A stretch of 5,218 bases of DNA from an uncultured Clostridium sp. (GTDB lineage: Bacteria; Bacillota; Clostridia; Clostridiales; Clostridiaceae), in assembly GCA_934755305.1 (NCBI GenBank), contig CAKVLD010000129.1, positions 1 through 5,218 of the forward strand, written 5' to 3'. The notes under the pieces are model-generated. The model did no database searches and was not told the DNA's origin. It was given only the letters and a program-made list of their open reading frames with translations. Made by a program: the position numbers and the translations under genes. Below, in pieces: positions 1-5,218 of this stretch. How positions within the stretch are numbered: the stretch's first letter is position 1; each line of letters begins with the position of its first letter.

Positions 1-815
1 AATGTATCCTTGTCTACCATAATTAAATAATCCCTATTTGCATAATTTACCCCATCAAAGCAATCACTACAAAAGAAATAGTAATACTTATCTTTTATTT
101 TATCTACTAATTCTTTTGAAGCTGATCCTTCTTTTGGCACTTTTAATTTAACAGTATCTCTATTAAAATTGCATTTCTCATATAATAAATCAATTATTTC
201 ATCAATAGATAAATTTGTATTTACTTCTTCTAACGGTGAATCATCTTGCTGTATTGCAATTAATTTATATTCACCATCAATATATTTTATAATTTTAACA
301 ACTTTAAGCAATGTATCTGCATGACAGTCTCCTGACACAAGAAATGTATTTAACACTTCACTTACTCCATCATTATCCATATCTTTTAATTCACAAGGTA
401 ATGAACTTCCTAACATAGTATATTCTCTTAGCGGTGCTCCATACTCATCATATATTACATTAATATATTTCTCTCTTTTATCTTCCGGTATTTGAATCCC
501 AGTATATAATAATGTATCCTTATCCATTGCATAATAACAAAAGTTATAATCTGGTTTTATCTCCATATTACTACTTAGCACTTGATTATATAAGTCAAGC
601 ATACTATATTCTTTATCTTTATATTCATATATCTCAGACCAAGATACTGCATTTCCTCCTCCATTACATGAAATGCATATATCTTTAACCTTATCTCCAT
701 TAATATCAGCAATACTTTTTATTTCATAGCTTCCCATTCCACATTTTATATTAGTTAATACCTCATCTGTATTTCCTTCTAATATTCTTATATATCCTGA
801 TTCTGAAATATACCA
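1..815 (-). pseudogene. 5'-truncated FG-GAP/VCBS-like repeat protein, open to left edge
   Basis: An uninterrupted minus-strand frame of 271 codons runs from 815 to the left edge. It has no plausible start: TAG (816-818) and TAA lie just upstream in frame, and the first ATG (737) has no ribosome binding site. The peptide begins WYISESGYIRILEG, which reads like the middle of a protein. Two aspartate-rich loops, DINGDKVKDI (residues 37-46 of the open frame) and DMDNDGVSEV (145-154), resemble the calcium-binding loops of FG-GAP/VCBS beta-propeller repeats. A second internal repeat is AMDKDTLLYTG (about residue 96) against IMVDKDT at the edge. Clostridial proteins of this kind are usually exported lipoproteins, but the signal peptide would be in the missing part. 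The rest of the frame looks undamaged, so the break is local. It could alternatively be a gene joined by a frameshift to lost upstream sequence. The frame is certain; the family is a moderate-confidence call. Confidence 0.6.
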
Positions 816-835
816 CTATTCACTTTATGGTATAT
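808..835. repeat. 8-bp inverted repeat at the break of the truncated gene
   Basis: ATATACCA (808-815) and TGGTATAT (828-835) are perfect inverted copies around a 12-nt loop. The left arm ends exactly where the truncated minus-strand frame meets its stop codon. There is no T-run after the stem on the minus strand, so it is not a convincing terminator for the parA operon. It may mark a rearrangement junction or be chance in A+T-rich DNA. Confidence 0.3.
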
Positions 836-896
836 ATTTTTATTGATAAATTTTTACTATGCAAAAAATGCTTATAATGTGCAAGTGCTTCTTAAT

Positions 897-1259
897 TCAC
901 TCTCTAAATGCATTTCCTCTACTTATCCTACTTTTACTTACATCAACTATATAATTAACAAGTCGCTCTTTCTTTCTCCATCTACTACTGGAATTTGTAT
1001 TATCCATTTCATAAAACTTTATAATATCTTTCAAATCACTTATTTCCAGAGTTAAAAGCTTGTCCATTAATATTCTTTCACCTTCTAAAATAACTTCCAA
1101 AGGATTTAATTTTGGTTTAATAATAACATTCTTTTTTCTTGACCTTTTTGCATTATTATTTCCATTCTCTAAAACCTTATAAATCTTATTTTTAAATTTT
1201 TCATTACACTGCACTTCTTCTAATATCACTTTAAATAAATCCTTTAATTTCTTTTCCAT
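897..1259 (-). CDS. Small basic partner of ParA, probable DNA-binding partition protein
   Basis: 120 residues if started at ATG 1259, or 122 from ATG 1265. The GGGGG at 1266-1270 abuts the first ATG but lies 6 nt from the second, so the second is preferred. The gene overlaps the end of parA by 29 nt, so the two are probably co-transcribed and translationally coupled. The middle holds a basic patch (KRSRKK, about residue 42). The C-terminal third, ISDLKDIIKFYEMD followed by SSRWRKKERLVNYIVD, has the helix-loop-helix rhythm of SAP-like DNA-binding domains: a leucine helix, a short turn, then basic residues and a second helix. Small genes directly after plasmid parA genes usually encode the centromere-binding adaptor (ParB/ParR-like). 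That role is inferred here from position and basic character, not from a recognised ParB domain. Confidence 0.65.
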   Translation of the reverse strand: MEKKLKDLFKVILEEVQCNEKFKNKIYKVLENGNNNAKRSRKKNVIIKPKLNPLEVILEGERILMDKLLTLEISDLKDIIKFYEMDNTNSSSRWRKKERLVNYIVDVSKSRISRGNAFRE

Positions 1260-2112
1260 ATTCATCCCCCATAGCTCTCATAATTTCTTCTGCTAATAAT
1301 TTAAAATTATCAACTTGACCTTTATACCCCCATTTTTGCCTCATAGTTGATTTATTAATATATTCTGCAGCATTTGCTATATTATCATTTTCTTTAAATA
1401 TAGTCTCAAACACTCTACAATCACGCTCTTTTATTAACTCATTTACTGTTCTTTTATGAAGGGCTGATTGCTCTCTATATTTTGTTATTACAATTCCTAA
1501 AGGTTTTATCTCTTTTTCTAATTCCTTAGAAAATTTATTTACTCTACTAATTATCTGAGGTATTCCATATGTTGATAATACATCTGGTACTGTTGGTATA
1601 ATATATACATCTGATACCTTCAACCCATTCCTTGTTATTACCCCTAAATTTGGTGGACAATCAATTAATATATAGTCATACTTTTGCTTAATCTTCCTTA
1701 GTGATTTATCTAATAAATCAACTGGTCTAATTACTGAAAAAATTCCTCTAGGAGCTTTTATTACCTCTTCTTGTATATCTATTAAATCTAAACTTGATGG
1801 AAGCATGTCCACCAATTTCACTTCATCTATATTTGATACACCTTTTAATATAGCTCTATTAATATCAAATATTTTTTCACTTCTTGGATATACTCCCTCA
1901 TAAAACAATTGCGCTATTGTCTGCTTTTGTTTATTTACTTCCATCCACTTCTCTTCACCGATTAACATAGTAGTTGCATTAGTTTGTGCATCTAAATCTA
2001 CAACTAAAATCTTCTTATTAAATTCAACTGATAAAATTTGTGCCAGACCTACTGTTGTTGTAGTTTTTCCAACTCCACCTTTTAAATTAATAACAGAAAT
2101 TACCCTAGTCAT
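1231..2112 (-). CDS. parA: ParA/Soj-type partition ATPase
   Basis: 293 residues. This is a deviant-Walker (P-loop) ATPase of the ParA/MinD superfamily, which segregates plasmids or chromosomes by ATP-dependent, non-specific DNA binding on the nucleoid. Visible motifs are the deviant Walker A KGGVGKTT (residues 11-18, with signature lysine K11), Walker A' VVDLDAQTNAT (37-47, catalytic-type D41), LPSSLDLID (104-112), and Walker B YDYILIDCPPNLG (145-157, D151). There is no N-terminal helix-turn-helix extension as in P1/F-type ParA, so it is of the short Soj or type Ib style, slightly longer than chromosomal Soj. The start is supported by GGAGGG just upstream of ATG 2112. The overlapping downstream gene is its likely DNA-binding partner. 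No canonical parB gene and no replication gene is visible in the window. MinD is unlikely because the C-terminus is not an obvious membrane-targeting helix, and chromosomal Soj is unlikely because of the partner type. Confidence 0.93.
   Translation of the reverse strand: MTRVISVINLKGGVGKTTTTVGLAQILSVEFNKKILVVDLDAQTNATTMLIGEEKWMEVNKQKQTIAQLFYEGVYPRSEKIFDINRAILKGVSNIDEVKLVDMLPSSLDLIDIQEEVIKAPRGIFSVIRPVDLLDKSLRKIKQKYDYILIDCPPNLGVITRNGLKVSDVYIIPTVPDVLSTYGIPQIISRVNKFSKELEKEIKPLGIVITKYREQSALHKRTVNELIKERDCRVFETIFKENDNIANAAEYINKSTMRQKWGYKGQVDNFKLLAEEIMRAMGDEYGKEIKGFI
1266..1270 (-). promoter_or_regulatory. Ribosome binding site inside parA that decides the partner's start
   Basis: On the minus strand GGGGGATGAATATGG shows a purine-rich site, an ATG touching it (1265) and a second in-frame ATG (1259) 6 nt away. 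Normal spacing favours the second ATG. Confidence 0.5.
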
Positions 2113-2135
2113 TTTCCCTCCAAATTTGTTTTTTT

Positions 2136-2169
2136 ATTATAATATATAAGTGAAACTACTACTTATATA
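2136..2169 (-). promoter_or_regulatory. Candidate parA promoter and operator (9-bp inverted repeat)
   Basis: Upstream of parA the minus strand reads TATAAT (2141-2136), a perfect -10 box, with a suitable leader before the ribosome binding site. No good -35 box sits 16-18 bp upstream. Immediately upstream is a perfect inverted repeat, TATATAAGT (2143-2151) and ACTTATATA (2161-2169), with a 9-nt spacer, so the half-sites are 18 bp apart. Partition operons are commonly autoregulated by ParA or its partner at such sites, which may double as the centromere. The palindrome is seen; the role is inferred. Confidence 0.4.
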
Positions 2170-2260
2170 ACTTATTAATAAAATATCTATACCCAATAGA
2201 AAAATTACCATTTATAAAATAGCACTGACATTAAAACTTACACCTACTGAAACATATGAA

Positions 2261-2277
2261 CTTCTACAAAGTAGAAG
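2261..2277. repeat. Perfect 7-bp palindrome upstream of parA
   Basis: CTTCTAC (2261-2267) and GTAGAAG (2271-2277) are exact inverted copies around AAA. A further TTCTAC lies at 2311-2316. There is no T-run on either side, so a terminator is unlikely. Its position about 150 bp upstream of parA makes a protein-binding site, possibly part of a partition centromere, reasonable but unproven. Confidence 0.4.
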
Positions 2278-2358
2278 ATATTCTATATTCTAATGATTCT
2301 TTTTTCATTATTCTACATGAACATATATTTATTCCAATCCTATATTTCACACAAAAAA

Positions 2359-2379
2359 ATGAGAGTAAAAAACTCTCAT
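2359..2379 (-). terminator. Rho-independent terminator, minus strand
   Basis: ATGAGAGT (2359-2366) and ACTCTCAT (2372-2379) form a perfect 8-bp stem with a 5-nt loop. Read on the minus strand the stem is followed directly by seven T residues. It lies 2 nt beyond the stop codon of the remnant at 2382-2480 and would end transcription coming from the operon at 2593 and above, insulating parA. The plus strand has a looser T-rich tail, so some bidirectional action is possible. Confidence 0.8.
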
Positions 2380-2381
2380 AA

Positions 2382-2480
2382 TTATATTTTTTCTATTTTA
2401 CATTTATGTTCCTTAAGTTTTGAATCATGATATATAGCTACTGCTAATACTTCATTATTTTCATTGAAACGAGCTATATG
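2382..2480 (-). pseudogene. C-terminal remnant of an unidentified gene
   Basis: An open minus-strand frame of 32 codons ends in TAA (2382-2384), 2 nt before a strong terminator. The peptide contains RFNENNEVLAVAIYHD and ends HKCKIEKI; it reads as a well-formed protein end. There is no ATG start: an in-frame TAG lies just before, next to a small palindrome (2482-2496). The terminator hugging the stop codon is what is expected of a real gene end, so I read this as the tail of a gene whose body has been deleted. I do not recognise the family. Confidence 0.5.
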
Positions 2481-2481
2481 C

Positions 2482-2496
2482 TAATGCTTAGCATTA
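2482..2496. repeat. Small palindrome at the break of the C-terminal remnant
   Basis: TAATGC (2482-2487) and GCATTA (2491-2496) are exact inverted copies around TTA. It sits directly at the upstream limit of the remnant at 2382-2480 and could mark the deletion junction. It is short and may be chance. Confidence 0.3.
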
Positions 2497-2592
2497 TAAC
2501 ACTATATAATAATTTCTTATCTCAATTATTTATAATAAGAAGTTAATTTTGTTAAGTTTACACAAAGTTTTTTACACTATCTTTTAAACTAA

Positions 2593-2988
2593 CTATATAT
2601 AAAACATTACTACTGATAAATCTTTTTTTAGAGAAATTCTAAGAAATCTTATTAAATTTTCACTATTTTCTTTTGATTTATCTAATTCTTCAATTAATAT
2701 TTTCACTTGGTCGCTATTAATATAATTTTTATCAAGTAATTGTCTAACAATATCATCATCATTATATTCATTTTTTATTACTTTAATATCCACATCATCA
2801 AGAAAATCAAAATTATTATTTTCAAGTAAGTTTATTATTTCAGCTTTACAATCTAAAATTCCTTGTTCTAAAACATCATTTTTTTCAACACTTTTTAGAT
2901 ATTTTTTAGCAATCAATCTATTATATAATTTTATTTTTTTATTAAAATCAGCAATTAAATCCTTTTCTAATAAATACATTCTCTTCAT
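2593..2988 (-). CDS. Unrecognised 131-residue protein, last gene of the small operon
   Basis: 131 residues starting at ATG 2988, with a perfect AGGAGG 8 nt upstream counted from its last G. The ribosome binding site is built into the stop codon of the preceding gene, so the two are coupled. The predicted protein is soluble and mostly helical: a Lys/Leu-rich N-terminal half (LLEKDLIADFNKKIKLYNRL), an acidic middle (DFLDDVDIK, then NEYNDDDIVRQLLDKNY), and a C-terminal helix LIRFLRISLKK followed by a hydrophobic tail VVMFYI. There is no signal peptide or clear membrane span, and no catalytic motif was recognised. Following a nuclease-like gene with coupled translation, it could be an immunity or antitoxin protein for that partner. 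This rests only on position, size and acidic patches; it could equally be an accessory subunit. Confidence 0.7.
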   Translation of the reverse strand: MKRMYLLEKDLIADFNKKIKLYNRLIAKKYLKSVEKNDVLEQGILDCKAEIINLLENNNFDFLDDVDIKVIKNEYNDDDIVRQLLDKNYINSDQVKILIEELDKSKENSENLIRFLRISLKKDLSVVMFYI

Positions 2989-2996
2989 ATACTTAT

Positions 2997-3002
2997 CCTC
3001 CT
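2997..3002 (-). promoter_or_regulatory. Ribosome binding site overlapping upstream stop codon
   Basis: On the minus strand TATAGGAGG places the TAG stop of the nuclease-like gene (3003-3001) inside the AGGAGG (3002-2997) used by the next gene, with 8 nt to ATG. A ribosome terminating on the first gene is placed to re-initiate on the second, suggesting a fixed ratio of the two proteins. Confidence 0.75.
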
Positions 3003-3606
3003 ATATAGATTCTCTTACTTTATCATCGATTTCTGAAGCCATCTTATCTAAAACAACTAATTCTGTTCCAACCTCTTTCAAGTGCTTTTCAAACTCTGCT
3101 CTTTTTTCATCATTAATATTTTTATAATCAGCAGAAACAACTATTATTGATTTATACCCATTCTTAGATTCATTTCCTTCATTATGATGTCCTTCTACTT
3201 GTTTTTTCATATGATCTATTTGTTGTGTTATATAAGCTTTATCACCTATCTTACTTTCTATAAATAAATCTTCACCTTTTTTAACTTCAACATTTTCAAT
3301 TTTAAAATCTTCTTTAGCCTCTCTACAAGTAATATCAATATTTGTTTTTCCTTGAGAAGTTTCTTGTTGAACTTCTTTTTCACTTATTTCCTCAAAGCAA
3401 TCCTTTAAATTTTCTTTTAATAAAGCTTCTGCTACATACCCTTTAAACATTTTTATTTTTTGTTCTGCACTTTTTAATAGACTTTCTTTGTCTTCTTCTT
3501 TTGCTTGTTCAACTTCTTGAAGTTTATCTTCAATAGAGCTTAGCATATTATCTAACTTAGGGTACTTTTCCCTTAATTCGTCTAACTTTTCACTTCCATT
3601 ACACAA
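3001..3606 (-). CDS. Candidate PD-(D/E)XK-fold nuclease, possible toxin domain
   Basis: 201 residues from a TTG start at 3606; AGGAAG lies 5 nt upstream. The first in-frame ATG (residue 21) would cut into the helical N-terminus, so TTG is preferred. Residues about 18-52 look like a charged coiled coil. From residue 54 on, the order of conserved-looking residues matches a PD-(D/E)XK nuclease core: FKGYVAEALL (E60 on the first helix), TNIDITC (D91), LFIESKIGD (E117-x-K119) and YITQQIDHMKKQ (Q128/Q129 on the next helix), then the hydrophobic strand SIIVVSADY (153-161). It has no signal peptide and should be cytosolic. The start overlaps the last codons of the 46-residue gene upstream, and its stop forms part of the ribosome binding site of the 131-residue gene downstream. 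REase-fold domains of this size occur as polymorphic-toxin C-termini, mobile-element nucleases and restriction subunits. The fold is inferred from motif order only; the substrate is unknown. Confidence 0.6.
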   Translation of the reverse strand: MCNGSEKLDELREKYPKLDNMLSSIEDKLQEVEQAKEEDKESLLKSAEQKIKMFKGYVAEALLKENLKDCFEEISEKEVQQETSQGKTNIDITCREAKEDFKIENVEVKKGEDLFIESKIGDKAYITQQIDHMKKQVEGHHNEGNESKNGYKSIIVVSADYKNINDEKRAEFEKHLKEVGTELVVLDKMASEIDDKVRESI

Positions 3607-3739
3607 TACCTCTTCCTTGCAATAGATTTAACCAACCATTTAATATTGATTTTTCAGCTGATTCGCCTTCATAAGCATTATAAACTAATAAGTGTCGAAT
3701 TAAATCCATTGTGTATATATAATCTAAATTTATCAGCAT
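3599..3739 (-). CDS. Small 46-residue ORF coupled to the nuclease-like gene
   Basis: The frame runs from ATG 3739 to TAA (3601-3599) and encodes 46 residues, including DLIRHLLVYNAYEGESAEK and ending GWLNLLQGRGIV. The stop of the WYL frame (3747-3745) lies 5 nt upstream; TAGAGGAAATG puts a GAGG only 2 nt from the ATG, which is tight. A second ATG at 3709 has no ribosome binding site. The end overlaps the TTG start of the nuclease-like gene by 8 nt in the +1 frame. Codon use and peptide look coding. It could be a small independent protein or the N-terminal part of the nuclease-like protein separated by a 1-nt change. I do not recognise the family. Confidence 0.5.
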   Translation of the reverse strand: MLINLDYIYTMDLIRHLLVYNAYEGESAEKSILNGWLNLLQGRGIV

Positions 3740-3744
3740 TTCCT

Positions 3745-4654
3745 CTATAATTTTTTTATTTCACTTCTAAACTCTTCTGGTTTAATTACTTCTATATATT
3801 GTTGTTGAGATAGTATCCATCGTTTTACACCTTCCCAATAAACCTCAGCTTCAATTATTGGTACTTCATTGTCATATGTAATAACATTAGCTGTAGGTAG
3901 TCTATCCAAAACAGCCTCTAATGACTTTCCTCTAAATTTAAATTGTATTTTTACTAATTCCCCAGTATACATATACTGTATTTTATTCAAAAACTCGCCT
4001 TCCTTAAATCTATCTTTATACATAACTGAAAATCTTTCATTTGTAACAGAATATTCAATAAACCTATCAATTCTAAAAACTATCTCATTACTTTTACCCT
4101 TTATTTCTCCTACCAAATAAAAATAATATTCATTAAATAATAAGCCTAAAGGTTTTATTAGATATTCCCTTAATTTTCCATCTTATCTTTTATATTCTAC
4201 TTTAACAATTTTTTACTCATTTATACTATTAGTGATTTTCCAGATTATGTTTATAATATTGATTCCATGTCTAGGCTCAATATAGTTAAACATTTGATTT
4301 TGTATTAATTTATTTATTTCTTTATAATAATCATTTTTTGAAATTAATAAATTAATAATTCTATTAATTTCAACTTTTGGTAAGGCTCTTGATTCTAATA
4401 AAATCTTACATATTACTAATAAATCAGCTCTACTTAAACCATTAGATTCTTTATTTTTTAATATATATCCCTTTTTACATCTATAATATTTAATTATTTC
4501 ATCATAATCATGGCCCTTTGTTAATAAATAATTATTTATTTCAAAAATATCTCTTTGTATACTTTTTTCACTAACATTAAATTTTTGAGAAATATCTCTT
4601 TTTTTAAAATCTTTCTATAGTATAATTTAGAAACTCAATTACATATTTTATCCT
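3745..4654 (-). pseudogene. WYL-domain transcriptional regulator, broken by a frameshift and two stops
   Basis: Reading about 303 codons on the minus strand recovers nearly all of a helix-turn-helix plus WYL regulator (family length usually about 300-330). The N-terminus RIKYVIEFLNYTIERF starts at 4654. One extra T in the run at 4606-4609 shifts the frame, after which KKRDISQKFNVSEKSIQRDI completes a winged helix-turn-helix. An in-frame TAA stands at 4215-4213 and another at 4185-4183, each one C-to-T change from CAA. The WYL core then follows, IKPLGLLFNEYYFYLVGE (FYL in place of WYL), and the C-terminal extension VLDRLPTANV ... EAEVYWEGVKRWILSQ. No start codon or ribosome binding site remains at the 5' end. 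The piece 3745-4116 can be read alone from a TTG without a ribosome binding site and is not a separate gene. WYL proteins often sense ligands and control defence or DNA-repair operons; this one stood directly upstream of the small operon. Confidence 0.85.
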
Positions 4655-4660
4655 TAAAAT

Positions 4661-4814
4661 TTAATCTAATAAATTTAAACTTTTTTTACTATTATCGGGT
4701 ATTATTTTTAATTTTTTTAAGTATTTATATGATATTTAATTCTTTAAATGATAATTTATTATTTACAATTCTTACTTTTAATAAATTCTTTTTATCTTTA
4801 ATAATTATTTCCAT
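4661..4814 (-). pseudogene. Small unrecognised gene, probably frameshifted
   Basis: ATG 4814 has a good ribosome binding site (GAGGGA, 8 nt upstream) and opens a 29-residue frame, MEIIIKDKKNLLKVRIV..., that stops at 4727-4725. The next frame continues sensibly from about 4733 as SYKYLKKLKIIPDNSKKSLNLLD and ends in TAA (4663-4661), just 6 nt before the first recognisable codon of the WYL regulator. A 1-nt insertion near 4733 would explain the two halves, giving about 51 residues. A -10-like TATACT lies at 4849-4844, without a clear -35 box. Because the neighbouring WYL gene carries the same kind of damage, decay is the favoured reading; the 29-residue ORF on its own is the alternative. Confidence 0.4.
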
Positions 4815-4862
4815 TTTTCTGTTCCCTCAGGGATAAATTAAATAGTATATAGGAGAATTTAA

Positions 4863-5066
4863 ATGAACATTAATAATTTAAAAATACGTAATGCAAAAAT
4901 AAATGACATAGAAAAAATATTAGAAATTGAACATAATTCCTTTGATAAAAATATTTGTGAAGATAAAAAAGATTTTTATGAAATTTGTATATTAAAAGAG
5001 TTTTTTGATTATAATAATATTGAACCATTTAAGGTTGATGGTATAATAATGAGAAAATTTTTATAA
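4863..5066 (+). pseudogene. GNAT acetyltransferase with probable internal deletion
   Basis: 67 codons from ATG 4863, preceded by AGGAGA with 6 nt spacing. The N-terminal 40 residues, LKIRNAKINDIEKILEIEHNSFD, are the typical first strand and helix of a RimI-like GNAT N-acetyltransferase, which transfers an acetyl group from acetyl-CoA to an amine. Family members are about 150-170 residues. Here the frame jumps after KKDFYE to FFDYNNIEPFKVDGIIMRKFL, which looks like the last strand of such a protein (pattern YY...DG..M.K.L). The acetyl-CoA pyrophosphate loop (Q/RxxGxG/A) is absent, so it cannot be an active enzyme. An in-frame deletion of roughly 90-100 codons is the simplest explanation. It is the only plus-strand gene here, diverges from the small gene at 4814 with a 48-bp gap, and is followed by a strong terminator. 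Confidence 0.65.
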
Positions 5067-5084
5067 TGTATATTATTCCATTAA

Positions 5085-5127
5085 AAACAAAGCAGTTGCA
5101 ACATATCCCTTTGCAACTGCTTTGTTT
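5085..5127. terminator. Perfect 17-bp hairpin terminator between converging genes
   Basis: The arms 5085-5101 and 5111-5127 are exact reverse complements around a 9-nt loop, with the core GCAGTTGCAA. T-rich sequence follows the stem on both strands (TTTATTT on plus, TTTTTAATGG on minus). It lies 18 nt after the acetyltransferase remnant's stop and 2 nt after the stop of the minus-strand gene entering from the right, so it very likely terminates both. It is the most G+C-rich short element in the region. Confidence 0.88.
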
Positions 5128-5129
5128 AT

Positions 5130-5218
5130 TTAACATTTATGTAGTTCATCTTTATTTTGAAATATTACTTCTATTTGCTCATCAAAAGGTTCACATTTTG
5201 ATCCATTAAAGAAGCTAT
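5130..5218 (-). CDS. C-terminal end of a gene entering from the right edge
   Basis: A minus-strand frame is open from the right edge for 28 codons to TAA at 5132-5130, with the peptide FFNGSKCEPFDEQIEVIFQN then KDELHKC. The stop is 2 nt from the terminator hairpin, which supports a real gene end. The other two frames on this strand hit stops. Two cysteines occur, but too little is present to assign a family. Confidence 0.55.
   Translation of the reverse strand, partial: SFFNGSKCEPFDEQIEVIFQNKDELHKC

Larger units (their letters stand above)
2113..2592. other. Gene-poor stretch between parA and the small-gene operon
   Basis: 480 bp without an intact gene. It holds the candidate parA promoter/operator, a perfect palindrome at 2261-2277, a terminator hairpin at 2359-2379, a C-terminal gene remnant at 2382-2480 and a small palindrome at 2482-2496. 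TTCTAC words recur at 2262-2267 and 2311-2316, with the reverse form GTAGAA at 2271-2276. I see no regular iterons, no tRNA and nothing convincing between 2497 and 2592. Confidence 0.5.

Noticed and set aside
820..896. Terminator for the parA operon
   Set aside because: Only short imperfect stems (around GCATTTTTTGC) are present, and none combines a good stem with a T-run on the minus strand.
843..1055. Plus-strand 70-codon ORF
   Set aside because: It lies largely opposite the parA partner gene, has no ribosome binding site and reads as low-complexity Ser/Thr/Ile-rich sequence typical of an antisense shadow.
2514..2541. Inverted repeat TTCTTAT/ATAAGAA
   Set aside because: Seven A+T-rich pairs with a 14-nt loop and no T-run are expected by chance in this composition.
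3745..4116. Stand-alone 123-residue gene starting at TTG 4116
   Set aside because: The TTG has no ribosome binding site, and the same frame continues upstream through WYL and helix-turn-helix motifs interrupted only by two TAA codons, so this is the end of a broken gene.
3869..4120. Plus-strand 83-codon ORF
   Set aside because: It is antisense to the clearly recognisable WYL C-terminal region and has no supporting motif or ribosome binding site.
1..5218. CRISPR array, tRNA/rRNA, riboswitch, complete insertion sequence or replication gene
   Set aside because: No regularly spaced repeats, no tRNA-like cloverleaf, no transposase motifs and no Rep-like protein were seen on either strand; the palindromes found are single and short.

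Overview
The window is very A+T-rich DNA (about three quarters A+T by eye) with AGGAGG-type ribosome binding sites, TTG starts and Lys/Asn/Ile-rich proteins. This points to a low-GC Firmicute, most likely a Clostridium or close relative. A ParA-type partition ATPase with a small overlapping partner gene suggests a plasmid or other self-maintained replicon, or an integrated remnant of one. Almost everything is on the minus strand; the exception is a short plus-strand acetyltransferase remnant near the right end.

Layout, left to right. 1-815 (-): a 5'-truncated gene for a protein with FG-GAP/VCBS-like aspartate loops, open to the left edge and broken by stops at 816. 897-2112 (-): parA and an overlapping small gene, probably its DNA-binding partner, with a candidate promoter/operator at 2136-2169. 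2113-2592: a gene-poor stretch with palindromes, a short C-terminal gene remnant and a strong minus-strand terminator. 2593-3739 (-): three tightly coupled small genes, one (3001-3606) carrying residues arranged like a PD-(D/E)XK nuclease. 3745-4654 (-): a nearly full-length WYL-domain regulator broken by one frameshift and two in-frame TAA codons. 4661-4814 (-): a small decayed gene with a good ribosome binding site. 4863-5066 (+): a GNAT acetyltransferase that seems to keep only its two ends. 5085-5127: a perfect 17-bp hairpin terminator between converging genes. 5130-5218 (-): the C-terminus of a gene that enters from the right.

How it works together: the parA pair is the only clearly intact functional module. 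The candidate nuclease, the 46-residue protein and the 131-residue protein lie directly downstream of the broken WYL regulator and are coupled by overlaps of stop codon, ribosome binding site or start codon. They may be the effector part of a small accessory (toxin/immunity or defence-like) operon that has lost its regulator. That reading is inference. The number of broken genes (at least four, probably five) marks this as a decaying accessory region.
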